Shown: positions 1 to 9,278 of the stretch, in pieces
Layout: each line of letters opens with the position of its first letter
How positions within the stretch are numbered: the first letter of the stretch is position 1
Assembly: GCF_918741295.1 (NCBI RefSeq)
Contig: NZ_CAKKNB010000001.1
Location: 248,001 to 312,000 of the forward strand
DNA: 64,000 nt
Source of the DNA: Aquabacterium sp. CECT 9606
GTDB lineage: Bacteria; Pseudomonadota; Gammaproteobacteria; Burkholderiales; Burkholderiaceae_C
Reading direction: 5' to 3'
Program-made: the position numbers and the translations under genes
The notes under the pieces: model-generated
What the model saw: only the letters and a program-made list of their open reading frames with translations
Databases searched by the model: none
What the model was told of the DNA's origin: nothing

Positions 1-1916
1 GTCAATGGCTGGGGCCGGCGGCCATCGAAGGCATCGCCCCGGATGCGGCTGGCGGCCAGGCTGGAGAAGGCCGGGCCGATGTCCAGCACGGCTTCCAGCT
101 CGGTGCCATGGCGTCGCTCCCAGCCGTCTTGCACGATGAGGCCGCTGCCGCCCGCTTGCGCCAGGATCGATTCCAGCAAGTGGTCGGTGCGGTTGCGGAA
201 GAAGGTCAGCTTGGCGCTCAGGCTGTGCTTGAGTTTGAAGCCGTCGCCCAGGAATTGAGGCTGGCGCGTGCTCAAGCCCCACTCCACGCTGCGCGAAGTC
301 TCGGGTTGGTAAAGATCGCCACAGATGCGGGACGAGGGGCCGACCACGCTCGCATCGGTGTAGCCAGGCACCAAGTTGCTGCCGGAGCCGCGCAACAAGG
401 AATCCACGCAGCGGCCAAAGCCCCCTTGTGTGAATGCTTCGTCAATCAGCGGTGGCCTGAAGGCCTGGCCCCATTGTGTGAAGGCGGTCCAGCGTTGGGG
501 CACCAGCTCGAACGCCAGGTGCAGGCTGGGCGTGGTGCGCTGGTAGGTCACGTTCGAGGCTTGCCCAGCCTCAGTCAGCTCGGACACGGTCTTGCCTTGG
601 GCTTGCACTTCGACCTGGTCCCAGCGCAGGCCGGGCAGCACTTGCAGCCGGCCCCAGCGCCAGTCTGGCTGCAGGTACACGCCCAGGGTGTCTTTGCGGC
701 CTGGGGGTTGCGCGCCATTGAAGCCACCCGGGTAGAGGGTGTCTGTGTTGGGGCTGTCGATCAGGCGGCGAACGGTGCGCTGCTGTTGCCCCCATTGCAG
801 GCCCAGGTGCAGGTCCATCTGGCTGGCGGGGCCTGTCAGCAGGCGCCAGCTGCCCTGGGTGTCGACGGTGTTGTTCTGGTAGCGGAAGGCATCGTCCACG
901 GCATAGGCCATCGAGAAGATGGACTGGCCCTTGGCCATGTGGTCGTGCACCTCGGTGTGCGATTGGCCCATGGTCAGGCTCCAGCGGTTGACGCGTGCGG
1001 CGTCCTGCCACTGGGCGCGCAAAGACACGGTGTCGTCGTTGATGCGGCGCACCACCTGGCCGAAGCTGCCAGGCACGCCTGCGGTCGCGTCATAGGCCTG
1101 CAAGCCTTGGTCTGCAAAGCGCATGTAGGAGGCCGTGACCTGCCATTCATCGTTGGGAAACCAGCGGGCCTTGATCAGGCTGCTGTCGGCATCGGTGGCC
1201 GACAGGTCCAGACGTTGGCCACTGGGCAGCATCAGGTCGCGGCCTGCGCGTTGCGAGTGCGCGGCGAGCCAATCCGCGTTGTCGCCAGCCAGGCCGTACA
1301 AGGCGGTGAAGCTGTGGCGTTCGTCGTTGTTGCTGGCCCAACTGGCGCGCACGCGTCCGCCCACGCGCTGGCCGGGGCGCAGCAGGTCTGATCCATCCTT
1401 GGTGGTGGCCGACACGGTGCCACCCAAGGCGCTGGCATTTTCGATGCTGGCGCCGCGTCGCACTTCGATGGTCTTGATCAGATCGGGTTCAATGAAGGTG
1501 CCGCCAAAGCGGTATTTTTCAAAGCCTTTGGCGATGCCATCCACCTTGACGGTCACGTCTTCGCTGTCGGTGTAGCCACGGATGTTGAAGCTCATGCCGC
1601 TGGCGCGCGGGCCGCCATTCACGCTCACGCCGGGCACCTCGTCCAGCAGCTGGAAGACGTTGTCGGGCTGGCGCCGATCGAGCGTCTGCGGGCCCACGGT
1701 GGTGATGGGGCGCGTCGGGTCTGGCTGGCTTTCTCGCGAACGTGTCATCGGGGCAGTGCCTTGCACGGTGATGGTGGGCAGCGGGGTGTCGCTGGTCGGG
1801 GTGGGATCGGCGGGCGCGGTCTGGGCGAGGGCCATCCATGGCGCGGCGACCGGCCACCACAGAGCCCCTCTGGAAAAGCGCAAGCTCGGGAAACGCAACA
1901 ACAACAGCAAGGGCAT
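1..1916 (-). CDS. TonB-dependent outer-membrane receptor (heme/siderophore type), 3' end beyond window
   Basis: Outer-membrane beta-barrel receptor for TonB-driven uptake of an iron compound, probably heme or hemoglobin. About 638 codons are present and the stop lies beyond base 1. The chosen ATG (1914-1916) gives a leucine-rich signal peptide ending near WMALA. It is followed by a plug domain with the sequence RGYTDSEDVTVKVDG, then a conserved stretch with RRGASIENASALGGTV, and beta-barrel sequence up to the window edge. The order of plug motifs resembles the TonB-hemoglobin/transferrin/lactoferrin receptor group. It lies downstream of a PEP-CTERM gene and a small gene with a clear Fur box, so iron-repressed expression is likely by inference. 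The ligand cannot be told from the sequence. Confidence 0.88.
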   Translation of the reverse strand, partial: MPLLLLLRFPSLRFSRGALWWPVAAPWMALAQTAPADPTPTSDTPLPTITVQGTAPMTRSRESQPDPTRPITTVGPQTLDRRQPDNVFQLLDEVPGVSVNGGPRASGMSFNIRGYTDSEDVTVKVDGIAKGFEKYRFGGTFIEPDLIKTIEVRRGASIENASALGGTVSATTKDGSDLLRPGQRVGGRVRASWASNNDERHSFTALYGLAGDNADWLAAHSQRAGRDLMLPSGQRLDLSATDADSSLIKARWFPNDEWQVTASYMRFADQGLQAYDATAGVPGSFGQVVRRINDDTVSLRAQWQDAARVNRWSLTMGQSHTEVHDHMAKGQSIFSMAYAVDDAFRYQNNTVDTQGSWRLLTGPASQMDLHLGLQWGQQQRTVRRLIDSPNTDTLYPGGFNGAQPPGRKDTLGVYLQPDWRWGRLQVLPGLRWDQVEVQAQGKTVSELTEAGQASNVTYQRTTPSLHLAFELVPQRWTAFTQWGQAFRPPLIDEAFTQGGFGRCVDSLLRGSGSNLVPGYTDASVVGPSSRICGDLYQPETSRSVEWGLSTRQPQFLGDGFKLKHSLSAKLTFFRNRTDHLLESILAQAGGSGLIVQDGWERRHGTELEAVLDIGPAFSSLAASRIRGDAFDGRRPQPL

Positions 1917-1940
1917 GGCAAGCACTCGGGGGCACGCGGG

Positions 1941-1978
1941 CCCCGGGCCCTTACTTTTCTTCAGTCAAGGGCCCGGGG
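1941..1978 (-). repeat. Perfect 10-bp GC hairpin between PEP-CTERM gene and TonB receptor
   Basis: Arms 1941-1950 (ccccgggccc) and 1969-1978 (gggcccgggg) are perfectly complementary with an 18-nt loop. The hairpin sits between the PEP-CTERM stop and the receptor start. It has no U-run on the minus strand, so it is more likely a transcript-processing or stabilising stem than a simple terminator. Confidence 0.6.
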
Positions 1979-2001
1979 AGTCGTCAAGCAAGCTGCTTGG
2001 C

Positions 2002-2643
2002 TCAGGCGGCGTTCAGGCGTTGCCGGCGGCGGCTCACGAAGCCGACCATGCCCAGGCCGGCGGCCATCAGGGCCCAGGTGCCGGGTTCGGGCACGGCCGT
2101 GGTGGCGGTGGCCACCGCGTACACGCCGACCTGGTCCAGACTCAGGCTGCTGCCAGTGGCGCCAAAGGCAAAGTTCAGGGCGCTGCCACCGGTCACGGTC
2201 CACTTCCACAGGCTTTCTTCTTCAGCGCCGCCAAAGGTGCCGCCCAGGTTCTCGGTGAAGACGAGGGTGCGGGTGGCGTCCACGCCATTCAGCGAGGCCA
2301 GGTCCTTGACCGACGTGCCCAGGCCGCCGATGCGCAGGTAGACATCCCAGCTGCCGGCGCCCAGGGCGGCGGTGTTCACCGTGAAGGCCGTGGGGGCCGA
2401 GAAGCTGTAGATGTTGCCGCCACTGGTGAGGAAGGCGGTGCCTGTGGTCTCGGTCAGCGTGCCGGCGCCGGCCACGTCAGGCGTGCTGTCGGCGGGGTAG
2501 CTGTTGATGATGTTCCACTCGGCCAGGGTCGCCGTGCCCGAGGGCAGGGTCGAATCCCATTGGCCGCCAGCGGCGGAAGCCAGCAAAGGCGCGGCCAGCA
2601 AGGCGGCGGACAAGATGCGTTTGAAAACGAAAGCGTGGTGCAT
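2002..2643 (-). CDS. PEP-CTERM sorting-domain protein
   Basis: Exported surface protein of 213 aa. The start ATG at 2643 is preceded by a gaggt ribosome binding site and gives a signal peptide ending ASA-A near residue 26. The C-terminus has the canonical sorting signal: VPEPGTWALM, a hydrophobic helix, then an arginine cluster (SRRRQR). Such signals are recognised by exosortase and found in EPS-producing Gram-negatives. The middle is Ser/Thr/Gly-rich with no recognised enzyme domain. It lies between the small Fur-regulated gene and the TonB receptor on the same strand, which is unusual company for a PEP-CTERM protein and suggests, without proof, a cell-surface role in iron acquisition. Confidence 0.88.
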   Translation of the reverse strand: MHHAFVFKRILSAALLAAPLLASAAGGQWDSTLPSGTATLAEWNIINSYPADSTPDVAGAGTLTETTGTAFLTSGGNIYSFSAPTAFTVNTAALGAGSWDVYLRIGGLGTSVKDLASLNGVDATRTLVFTENLGGTFGGAEEESLWKWTVTGGSALNFAFGATGSSLSLDQVGVYAVATATTAVPEPGTWALMAAGLGMVGFVSRRRQRLNAA

Positions 2644-2778
2644 GTGAAACCTCGTTGGTAGAAAAAAATGGGACTGGTAGTCCCTTCCCCACGAAGGCGA
2701 CACACGTTTTGGGATGACAGCGTTGAAAATGGCAATCGACATTGCCCACGGCCTCGCGCCGTCGGGCTCTGGGCTGGG

Positions 2779-2979
2779 TCAGCGCGGTGTCTGGACAGGG
2801 ATGTCCACGACGAACCGGTACTGCTTGCCGCAGTCCACGATCACTTCCTTCTGGCCACGCTTGAGCAGACGCACATCCACGCGAACCGACCCGAAACCGT
2901 CGTGCGCCAGCACCTCGTCCAGCAGGTCCAGCAATTTGGTCTGAAGGGGAGGCAGGGCCAAGGCGGTGGGCGAATTCAA
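2779..2979 (-). CDS. Small Fur-regulated protein, HemP-like pattern
   Basis: A 66-aa soluble protein of unknown function. No ATG fits, so it probably begins with TTG at 2977-2979 behind a cggag ribosome binding site. The second half, RLLKRGQKEVIVDCGKQYRF, follows the same pattern as hemin-uptake protein HemP (leucine pair, basic turn, EV-I, G-YR), but lacks the usual C-terminal LTK ending, so I do not assign the name. It is the first gene after a strong Fur-box promoter (3028-3070) and precedes the PEP-CTERM and TonB receptor genes. HemP genes usually precede heme receptors, so position and regulation fit that role. Confidence 0.65.
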   Translation of the reverse strand: MNSPTALALPPLQTKLLDLLDEVLAHDGFGSVRVDVRLLKRGQKEVIVDCGKQYRFVVDIPVQTPR

Positions 2980-3027
2980 GTGAACAACTCCGAGAGGGCG
3001 TCAGACCAGGGGGTCGTGATCGAGTAT

Positions 3028-3070
3028 GGTCATTCTATTGAGAATGGTTCTCATTCTCAATAGGATGACC
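3028..3070 (-). promoter_or_regulatory. Fur-box promoter of the iron-uptake genes
   Basis: A 43-bp dyad: 18-nt arms 3028-3045 and 3053-3070 pair with a single mismatch around a 7-nt centre. Embedded are repeated gagaat/attctc hexamers typical of Fur boxes. On the minus strand TTGAGA (3055-3060) and TAGAAT (3032-3037) form a -35/-10 pair with 17-bp spacing, so Fur would occlude RNA polymerase. It drives the gene ending at 2779 and possibly the two genes after it. Confidence 0.85.
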
Positions 3071-3113
3071 ATAAACCCCGTCGGGTTGTTCGCTGGCGCA
3101 GAGGGCGCGCCAG

Positions 3114-4793
3114 TCAGCGTGCGCTTTCTTCCAGCAGGTCGTCGCGTTGCTGGCGGCGCCAGACGCGCAGGCGCGATTGCATGACCGACAGCTCGATGGC
3201 GTCGGCCGGCGAGGCATGGCGCACGTTCTTGCTGCCGCCTTCTATCCGGTCGATGGCACCTGGCAAATCACCCAGGGCGGCAGTGGCTTCGGCTTCGGCC
3301 CGCACGGCGCGCAAGGGCTGGCCCAAGTTGCGCCACAAGGCGGCCAGCAAGCCCCAGGAGGTGGCGTCCTCCGGGTGGACACTGACCTGCGTTTGCAGGC
3401 GCGTGGCGGCGTCTTGCCAGGCCTCGCGGTTGTCACGCGCGTCGGGCAGGTTCAGGGCAATGCGGGCGTTCAGCAGCAACTCGGGCCGGGCGTCGAGCCG
3501 CACCGCGCCCTGGCCCCTCGTCACGGCGTTGCCCAAAACGGCAGCGGCTTGCACGGCCTGGCGGGCATCGACCAGGGTGTCGGCCTCTTCCAGCGCGAGG
3601 ATGCGCTCCACCTCTGCTTGCTGCGCTTTGGGCAGGCCCGTGGCCGCGGACCGGGCCAGCTTCAGGGAAGTGGCCACCTGGCCTCGGTCGTTCAGGCGTT
3701 GCGCTGCCACGGCCGAGGTGTAGTGCAAGGCCACGGCCTCCAGGGCGGATGCCCCTTTGGGCACACTGGTGTTGAGCAAGGGCATCAAGCTGACACTGCG
3801 TGGGTCCATCAGCACACGGCTGCGGGCCGACATCAAGGCGTGTTGGGCCACCAGCATTTCACGGGCATCGCTGTGGTCAACGGCCGTGGGCAAAAAGCCA
3901 TTGGTGCCCATGCGCGAACGTGCCTCGCCGATGCGCTCGCTCGTCAAGGGGTGGGTGCGCAGATAGGGGTAGCTGTTGTCATCGGTCAGGCGCGAGGCCT
4001 GCTGCAGGTGCTCGAACATCTGCGCCATGCCGATGGGCGCGAAGCCCGCGTCGTTCAACACGCCAAAGCCCACGCGGTCGGCCTCGCGCTCCATGTCGCG
4101 CGAAAAGTTCAGCTGTCCCTGGATGGCGATGGCCTGTCCGCCGGTCATCAGGGCCTGTGCCGCCGCTGGCGCGCGGCTGACCGCCAGTGCGCCCAGGATC
4201 ATCGAGGCAATGCTGATCCAAGACTGGCGACTTTGTTCGCTGATCATGCGGGCGATGTGGCGCTGCGTGACGTGCGACAACTCGTGCGCCAAGACCGAGG
4301 CCAGCTCGTCCGGCGTTGTGGTCATGGCCAGCAGCCCCAAGTGAACGCCGATGTAGCCACCGGGCAGTGCGAAGGCGTTGACGCTGCGCTCGCGTACCAG
4401 GAAAGGCCGCCAGGCATGGGTCGAATCGATGTCGGCGTTCAGGTCACCACGCTGCCGTGCGCTGGTCAGCAAAGCCTGCCACGACTGGTTCACGTATTCG
4501 AGGATCAGCGGGTCGTCGATCACATCCGGGTCGGGCAGGATGGAGCGCATGATGCGGTCGCCCAGCCGGCGTTCGGCCATGGGCGACAAGGTTTGCGCGG
4601 CCGCATCACCCAGGGAGGGCAGGGACGACGACGAGCTGCCCGGTGGCAGGCCCATGTCGCCGCTTGAACTTGAAGCGGCGCTCAGGCCCAGCGGCCAGGC
4701 CAGCAGAGCGATGGCGGCGGCGTACCAGACCTGCGTGCGGGCGGGCGAGTGCTTTGCAGGGCGATCAGCTGAAGTCGTTTTTTTCAAAGGCAT
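3114..4793 (-). CDS. M48-family zinc metalloprotease with TPR-like C-terminus (BepA/YfgC-like)
   Basis: Periplasmic zinc protease/chaperone of 559 aa, of the kind that handles misassembled outer-membrane proteins. ATG at 4793 gives a basic start and a hydrophobic export segment at about residues 22-42. The HExxH motif HELSH is near residue 170, followed by the metal-binding EADRVGF motif and the HPLTSER motif near 277, all hallmarks of peptidase M48. The last 250 residues are alanine-rich helical repeats consistent with TPRs. Its neighbours are unrelated: moaC is divergent and the Fur-box promoter lies past its 3' end. Confidence 0.9.
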   Translation of the reverse strand: MPLKKTTSADRPAKHSPARTQVWYAAAIALLAWPLGLSAASSSSGDMGLPPGSSSSSLPSLGDAAAQTLSPMAERRLGDRIMRSILPDPDVIDDPLILEYVNQSWQALLTSARQRGDLNADIDSTHAWRPFLVRERSVNAFALPGGYIGVHLGLLAMTTTPDELASVLAHELSHVTQRHIARMISEQSRQSWISIASMILGALAVSRAPAAAQALMTGGQAIAIQGQLNFSRDMEREADRVGFGVLNDAGFAPIGMAQMFEHLQQASRLTDDNSYPYLRTHPLTSERIGEARSRMGTNGFLPTAVDHSDAREMLVAQHALMSARSRVLMDPRSVSLMPLLNTSVPKGASALEAVALHYTSAVAAQRLNDRGQVATSLKLARSAATGLPKAQQAEVERILALEEADTLVDARQAVQAAAVLGNAVTRGQGAVRLDARPELLLNARIALNLPDARDNREAWQDAATRLQTQVSVHPEDATSWGLLAALWRNLGQPLRAVRAEAEATAALGDLPGAIDRIEGGSKNVRHASPADAIELSVMQSRLRVWRRQQRDDLLEESAR

Positions 4794-4905
4794 GAGGGCG
4801 CGAGAGGTTTGCCACGCAGGGCAGTATGCTGTGTCTGTCACCACTTTGAGTGCCGGGCCGCCATGCTGGTTCGGCGTGCAGGGTGATCTTTACATCCCAG
4901 ACATC

Positions 4906-5379
4906 ATGACTGAACTGACCCATTTTGACGCCGAGGGCCAAGCCCACATGGTGGACGTGTCCGACAAGCCCGCCACCATGCGCCGCGCCGTGGCCGAGGG
5001 CCGCATCCGCATGCAGGCCGAGACCCTGGCCCTGATCACCGAAGGCCGCGCCGGCAAAGGCGATGTGCTGGGCGTGGCGCGCATTGCCGCCATTCAAGGG
5101 GCCAAACGCACCTCCGACCTCATCCCTTTGTGCCACCCCTTGCCTTTGTCCAAGGTGGCGGTGGAGTTCGAACTGGAGCCCGATGTGCCTGCCGTGCTGT
5201 GCCGTGTGACGGCCCAAACCGTGGGGCCCACGGGGGTCGAGATGGAGGCCCTGACCGCGGTGCAAGTGGGCCTGCTCACCATTTATGACATGTGCAAAGC
5301 GGCCGACCGGGGCATGGTCATGACGGATGTGGCGCTGGTTGAGAAATTGGGGGGGCGTAGCGGGCATTGGCAGCGGTGA
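4906..5379 (+). CDS. moaC: Cyclic pyranopterin monophosphate synthase MoaC
   Basis: Converts the MoaA product (3',8-cyclo-7,8-dihydro-GTP) to cyclic pyranopterin monophosphate in molybdenum cofactor synthesis. The length of 157 aa matches the family. Visible motifs are HMVDVSDKP at the N-terminus, [10 protein letters not shown] in the middle and [10 protein letters not shown] followed by TIYDMCKA near the end, including the conserved KAADRGM segment. The ATG at 4906 was chosen because the protein then begins as MoaC proteins do. The long in-frame upstream extension is antisense to the protease gene. No other moa gene is adjacent. Confidence 0.97.
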   Translation: MTELTHFDAEGQAHMVDVSDKPATMRRAVAEGRIRMQAETLALITEGRAGKGDVLGVARIAAIQGAKRTSDLIPLCHPLPLSKVAVEFELEPDVPAVLCRVTAQTVGPTGVEMEALTAVQVGLLTIYDMCKAADRGMVMTDVALVEKLGGRSGHWQR

Positions 5380-5405
5380 GCGTCTTGTTTGGCAGCGCGG
5401 GGTGG

Positions 5406-5617
5406 GGGATTCGGCGGAGGCGGGCGGGGCTCCTATGGTGGCGGTCCACCGCGTAGCGGCGGACTGCTCTCGGTGCTCGGCCACGGCGGGCGGCTGCGGA
5501 ACTCGCGCTGCGCGCTCAAACAGTCCTCGCCGACCCCTCGCTGTGCGAGGGGCAACCCGCCATGGCCTGCGCGCCTCGACGCCCCCGAAGTCGCCCCGCC
5601 CGCCTCCGCCGAATCCC
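5406..5617. repeat. Large inverted repeat, first structured block of the moaC downstream region
   Basis: A perfect 25-nt inverted repeat (5406-5430 and 5593-5617) encloses 162 nt. Inside is a further hairpin with 7-bp arms cccctcg/cgagggg. The 575-nt gap between moaC and the glycosyltransferase gene contains no convincing gene. The two IR blocks (this and 5682-5907) account for most of it. Confidence 0.75.
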
Positions 5618-5681
5618 TGATCCACCCCGCTGGTGGCGCAGCACGAATGCGGCCGTGGCATGTCCTCCGCGGGGCGAAACA

Positions 5682-5907
5682 GGGCTGGGGCGGTCTCTGG
5701 CGGGGCGCCTGCTTGGTGCTGAGAAGCGCAGGGCCGAGGTGGGCGCGCGCAGCGCGCATCAACAACTGACCGCCGTGGTTGTTTGAACGCAGCGGCCAAA
5801 GGCCGCGCAGTGAGTTCCACGGCCCCACCTCGGCCCGAGCATCGCAAGGCAGTCCCGCTAACAGCGGGACCACCAGGCTGAAGCCCTGACGGAGACCGCC
5901 CCAGCCC
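5682..5907. repeat. Nested inverted repeats, second structured block
   Basis: An outer 16-nt perfect inverted repeat (5682-5697 with 5892-5907) encloses a 13-nt perfect inverted repeat (5731-5743 with 5824-5836). Local hairpins gcggcc-aaa-ggccgc (5792-5806) and gtcccgc-taaca-gcgggac (5852-5870) lie inside. The nesting suggests one long folded RNA or a cruciform-forming DNA element. Confidence 0.75.
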
Positions 5908-5955
5908 GCGCCCCGCGCTCCCCGTTAAGCAAACAAACAAGTCAAGTCAACCAGC

Positions 5956-7764
5956 CTAGGGCCGGCCCGGCAACAACTCGCGCCAGTCATACACCCGCTC
6001 CGCTGGCGTGCATTGGAACGGCGCTTGCGCCAGGTCAGTCTCGTCCTTGCATTCGTCCAGGAAAGCCTGGCTGGTGGCGTTGCGGAACTCCCGGAGCCGG
6101 TCCACCACATAGCGTCCCTTGTCGAGCTGGCCGTGCTCGGCCAGTGAGCGTGCATACGCCATCATCAATCGCGCATCCACCAGGTTGTGCAGCGTCCGGT
6201 TGAAGGCCAACGGGGGTTTGGATGGCTCGTCCTCTTCCACGCCCGTCACGTCCGCGTAGTCGGCCTGGTAGGCGAACCACGTGGTGTGTTGGCCAAACTT
6301 GATGCGCTCACTCAAAGGGCCCGCGCCTTCCCGCGGCGCATAGATGTTGGCCGCCGCCTGAAAATCCCAGGTGCACCAGGCCGTGAGCAGGGCCACCGCC
6401 AGCGCACCAGTCAGCAACACCGAGTTGGTGCCCGGGTCGGCCACCTGACGGGTCTGCGCCCGTGGCGCGGCTTGGCGAGCCCGCGCGGCCAAGCCCATGC
6501 CCCAGGCAAAAGCCGCAGGCAACAGGAAATAGCTGTACCAAAGCGGGTACTCCAGGAGGCTGTGCAGGCCCACCAGCATCACGATCACGGCCGTGGCCCC
6601 GGCCGGTGTGCCCGCGAAGGTCTGGCCGGGTTGGGGCTCGGTGCTTTTCAAGCCCGGACCGACCAAGCCCCACAGCCCCCAAAGGCTCAACACCGTCATC
6701 AGCACCGCCACCGGCACGCCAAACTCCACCGCCCATTGCAGCAACAGGTTGTGGGTGTGGTCAAAAAACGCGACGGGTCGGGTCGGGAACGGCGTGAAGG
6801 TCCAGGCCAGGTTGAACTCGCCATAGCCCACGCCAGTCCACGGATGCATTGCGATCAGGTCCAGCACATTGGCCCAGATCTTGAAGCGTGAACTGGAGAT
6901 GTCGCTGTGATCGTGCAGGCGTGCTTCGGCAGCAAAGGCCACGCCCGTGCCCATGTGCGACCACTGCCACATGCCGGCCCACCAGGCGCCATAGATGATC
7001 GGCGCCAGCATCAGCACCAGGCGCAAGCGCTTGGGCAGGTCACGGTCACGCCAGCCCCAAACGGCCAGCAGGAACATCGCGATCGTGCCCGTGCGCGAGG
7101 CGGTGAACACCACGCCCCCGATCATCAGCACGATGGCCGCGGCGGCCAGGACTTGCGGCCAGCGGCCCCGGGCACCCAACCATGCCGTGGCACAACACGA
7201 CCACACCAGCAAGGTGCTGAAATGATTGGGCTGGCGCAAGTTGCCCACTGCGCGTCCGGGCATGGTGGGCTCGGCGATCCAGCTGCCGTCGGCCCAGGCG
7301 GGGTGAAACACCTGGACCAGCGCCAACACCATGCCCGCCACGCCCGCCCACGCCAGCGCCTCGCAAAACACATCGAACACCTCGTGACCCCGGTCACTCA
7401 GGCCCACGCGCCACGCCACCACGAATACCAGCAGCGCCGACAAAGCCATGCCCCCGCCCATCATCGCCAAACCCAAGGGCAGGCCGCTCACGAAGGGTGC
7501 CGCCAGGGCCAGGCCAGCGTTCAGCAGCAACATGATGGACAAGGCCCACATTGCCCCACCGCGGGCGGGCATGAGACCCTGGTCCCGCAATACCGGACCG
7601 GCCAGCGCAGCCGTCCACAAACCCCAGCCAAACAGGGCCAGCACCTGGTTGTAAAACGTGACGGACGGCGGCTCGTGAGCGGCCACCAAAGTGGGGCCCA
7701 CGATGGCCAGCAAGGCCAGGGGCAGCCAGACACGCGCCGGTGGATGCTTGAAATTGAAAGTCAT
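5956..7764 (-). CDS. O-antigen ligase / PglL-family O-oligosaccharyltransferase
   Basis: Polytopic inner-membrane protein of 602 aa with about 12 hydrophobic segments. It has the Wzy_C/O-antigen-ligase signature: a large periplasmic loop containing GVGYGEFN and the HTHNLLLQWAVEFG motif. The long soluble C-terminal part (from about residue 450) is typical of PglL-type enzymes that transfer lipid-linked glycans onto pilins or other periplasmic proteins, rather than of simple Wzy polymerases. The start at 7764 (MTFNFKHPP) was chosen because the upstream in-frame sequence is antisense to the MFS gene. Whether its acceptor is LPS or a protein cannot be decided here. Confidence 0.82.
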   Translation of the reverse strand: MTFNFKHPPARVWLPLALLAIVGPTLVAAHEPPSVTFYNQVLALFGWGLWTAALAGPVLRDQGLMPARGGAMWALSIMLLLNAGLALAAPFVSGLPLGLAMMGGGMALSALLVFVVAWRVGLSDRGHEVFDVFCEALAWAGVAGMVLALVQVFHPAWADGSWIAEPTMPGRAVGNLRQPNHFSTLLVWSCCATAWLGARGRWPQVLAAAAIVLMIGGVVFTASRTGTIAMFLLAVWGWRDRDLPKRLRLVLMLAPIIYGAWWAGMWQWSHMGTGVAFAAEARLHDHSDISSSRFKIWANVLDLIAMHPWTGVGYGEFNLAWTFTPFPTRPVAFFDHTHNLLLQWAVEFGVPVAVLMTVLSLWGLWGLVGPGLKSTEPQPGQTFAGTPAGATAVIVMLVGLHSLLEYPLWYSYFLLPAAFAWGMGLAARARQAAPRAQTRQVADPGTNSVLLTGALAVALLTAWCTWDFQAAANIYAPREGAGPLSERIKFGQHTTWFAYQADYADVTGVEEDEPSKPPLAFNRTLHNLVDARLMMAYARSLAEHGQLDKGRYVVDRLREFRNATSQAFLDECKDETDLAQAPFQCTPAERVYDWRELLPGRP

Positions 7765-7806
7765 CCGCGTATTGTGTCGCGTGCAAAGCCTCTGCCCGGC
7801 CCAGTC

Positions 7807-9069
7807 ATGCAAATGCAGGCAGACTGGCAAGCTATGTCGCCTTTGCCACCACCACCCGTCACCCTCCAAAAAGAACGCTGGCTGTTGTTGAGTCTGGCCG
7901 CCGTCCAGTTCACCCACATCGTCGACTTCATGGTCATGATGCCCTTGGGGCCCCAGCTCACCCGCTTGTTTGCCCTGAGCGATGCGCAGTTTGGTTTGCT
8001 GGTGTCGGCCTATTCGCTGGCGGCCGGGGTGTCGGGCCTGCTGGCCTCTTTGGTGATCGACCGCTTCGAGCGCAAGCGCGCCTTGCTGGTGTTGTACGCG
8101 GGCTTTGCCGTGGCCACCTTGGCCTGTGGCTTGGCGCCCACCTATGGCAGCTTGATGGGCGCCCGCATTGCCGCCGGTGTTTTCGGTGGGGTGCTGGGGG
8201 CGCTGGTTCAAACCATCGTGGGCGACGCCATCGCATTCGAGCGGCGCGGCCGTGCCATGGGCGTGGTCATGGCGGCGTTTTCGATGGCCACGGTGGCCGG
8301 GGTTCCGGCCTCGCTGTGGTTGGCCGCCCAGGTCGGCTGGCATGGCCCCTTCATCGCCATCGCCCTGGTGTGCGTGCCGGTGTGGCTGGTGGCACTGAAA
8401 GTGGTGCCCTCCCTGGGGGGGCACCTGGCGGGCGCGGCGGCCGGTTCCTCATTGAACCAATTGGTGCGGGTGTTGGCCGATGCCAACCACTGGCGCGCCT
8501 TCGGCCTGTCGGCGCTGATGGTGCTGGGCAGCTTCAGCATCATCCCCTACATCACCATCTACACCACCACCAACCTGGGGCTCAGCCAGGAGCAGGTGCC
8601 GCTGATCTACCTGGCCGGGGGCGTGGCCACGCTCTTCACCGCCCGCCTGTGGGGCCAGTTGGCCGACCGCCATGGCAAGGTGTTGGTGTTCCGTGTGATC
8701 AGCCTGGTGGCGGTCGTGCCCATGATGATCCTGACGCACATGCCGGCAGTACCGGTGGCTGTGCTGGTGGTGGTCACCACGGCGTTCTTCATTTTCGTTT
8801 CGGGCCGCCTTGTGCCCGGCATGGCTTTGTTGACAGCAGCACCCCCTCCCGCCATGCGGGGCGCCTTCATGAGCGTCAACGGGGCTTTGCAGTCGGGTGC
8901 GATGGGCTTGTCGGCCTGGCTGGGTGGGGCGCTCATTTCCCGAACGCCAGACGGCCTGGTTCAAGGTTACGGCCGCACCGGCTGGCTGGCCTTGGCTTCT
9001 ACCCTGGTCATGGTCTGGTGGGTGGGTAAATTGCGTCTGCACAAGGCGGTACAAACCCCTGTCATTTGA
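7807..9069 (+). CDS. MFS transporter, drug/sugar efflux type
   Basis: Major facilitator superfamily exporter of about 420 aa with 12 predicted transmembrane helices. FTHIVDFMVMMPLGPQL in TM1 and the loop 2-3 motif DRFERKRALL are typical of AraJ/NepI-like proton antiporters. Starts at 7807 (MQMQ) and 7834 (MSPL) are both possible and no good ribosome binding site decides between them. It is divergent from the PglL-like gene across a gap of about 40 bp, so the promoters overlap. The substrate is unknown. Confidence 0.85.
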   Translation: MQMQADWQAMSPLPPPPVTLQKERWLLLSLAAVQFTHIVDFMVMMPLGPQLTRLFALSDAQFGLLVSAYSLAAGVSGLLASLVIDRFERKRALLVLYAGFAVATLACGLAPTYGSLMGARIAAGVFGGVLGALVQTIVGDAIAFERRGRAMGVVMAAFSMATVAGVPASLWLAAQVGWHGPFIAIALVCVPVWLVALKVVPSLGGHLAGAAAGSSLNQLVRVLADANHWRAFGLSALMVLGSFSIIPYITIYTTTNLGLSQEQVPLIYLAGGVATLFTARLWGQLADRHGKVLVFRVISLVAVVPMMILTHMPAVPVAVLVVVTTAFFIFVSGRLVPGMALLTAAPPPAMRGAFMSVNGALQSGAMGLSAWLGGALISRTPDGLVQGYGRTGWLALASTLVMVWWVGKLRLHKAVQTPVI

Positions 9070-9278
9070 GTGCGAATCAGACGCTATTCAGCGCGATTCA
9101 ACTGCTTTGCGGGGTTTGTTCACAGAGCTTGGTTTCTCAATGTAAACACTCCTGTCATGGGCTTGTCATCTTGCTGTGGCGGGCGCAAACTGAGCTTCTG
9201 GTTGGCCGTTTTTGACAAGCCTTCAGGGCTGCAGCCAGCCGGATGTCCTCAACCCTTCTGCGCTCGAAAGGATGCAGT

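Noticed and set aside
108..1391. 427-aa plus-strand ORF
   Set aside because: It is the antisense shadow of the TonB receptor: low complexity, Gly/Ala/His-rich, no domain, while the minus frame shows receptor motifs.
3147..4667. 506-aa plus-strand ORF
   Set aside because: Antisense to the M48 protease, whose HExxH and other motifs are clear.
9069..9278. rpoN upstream of hpf
   Set aside because: In many proteobacteria rpoN precedes hpf, but here the preceding gene is an MFS transporter and no RpoN sequence is present.
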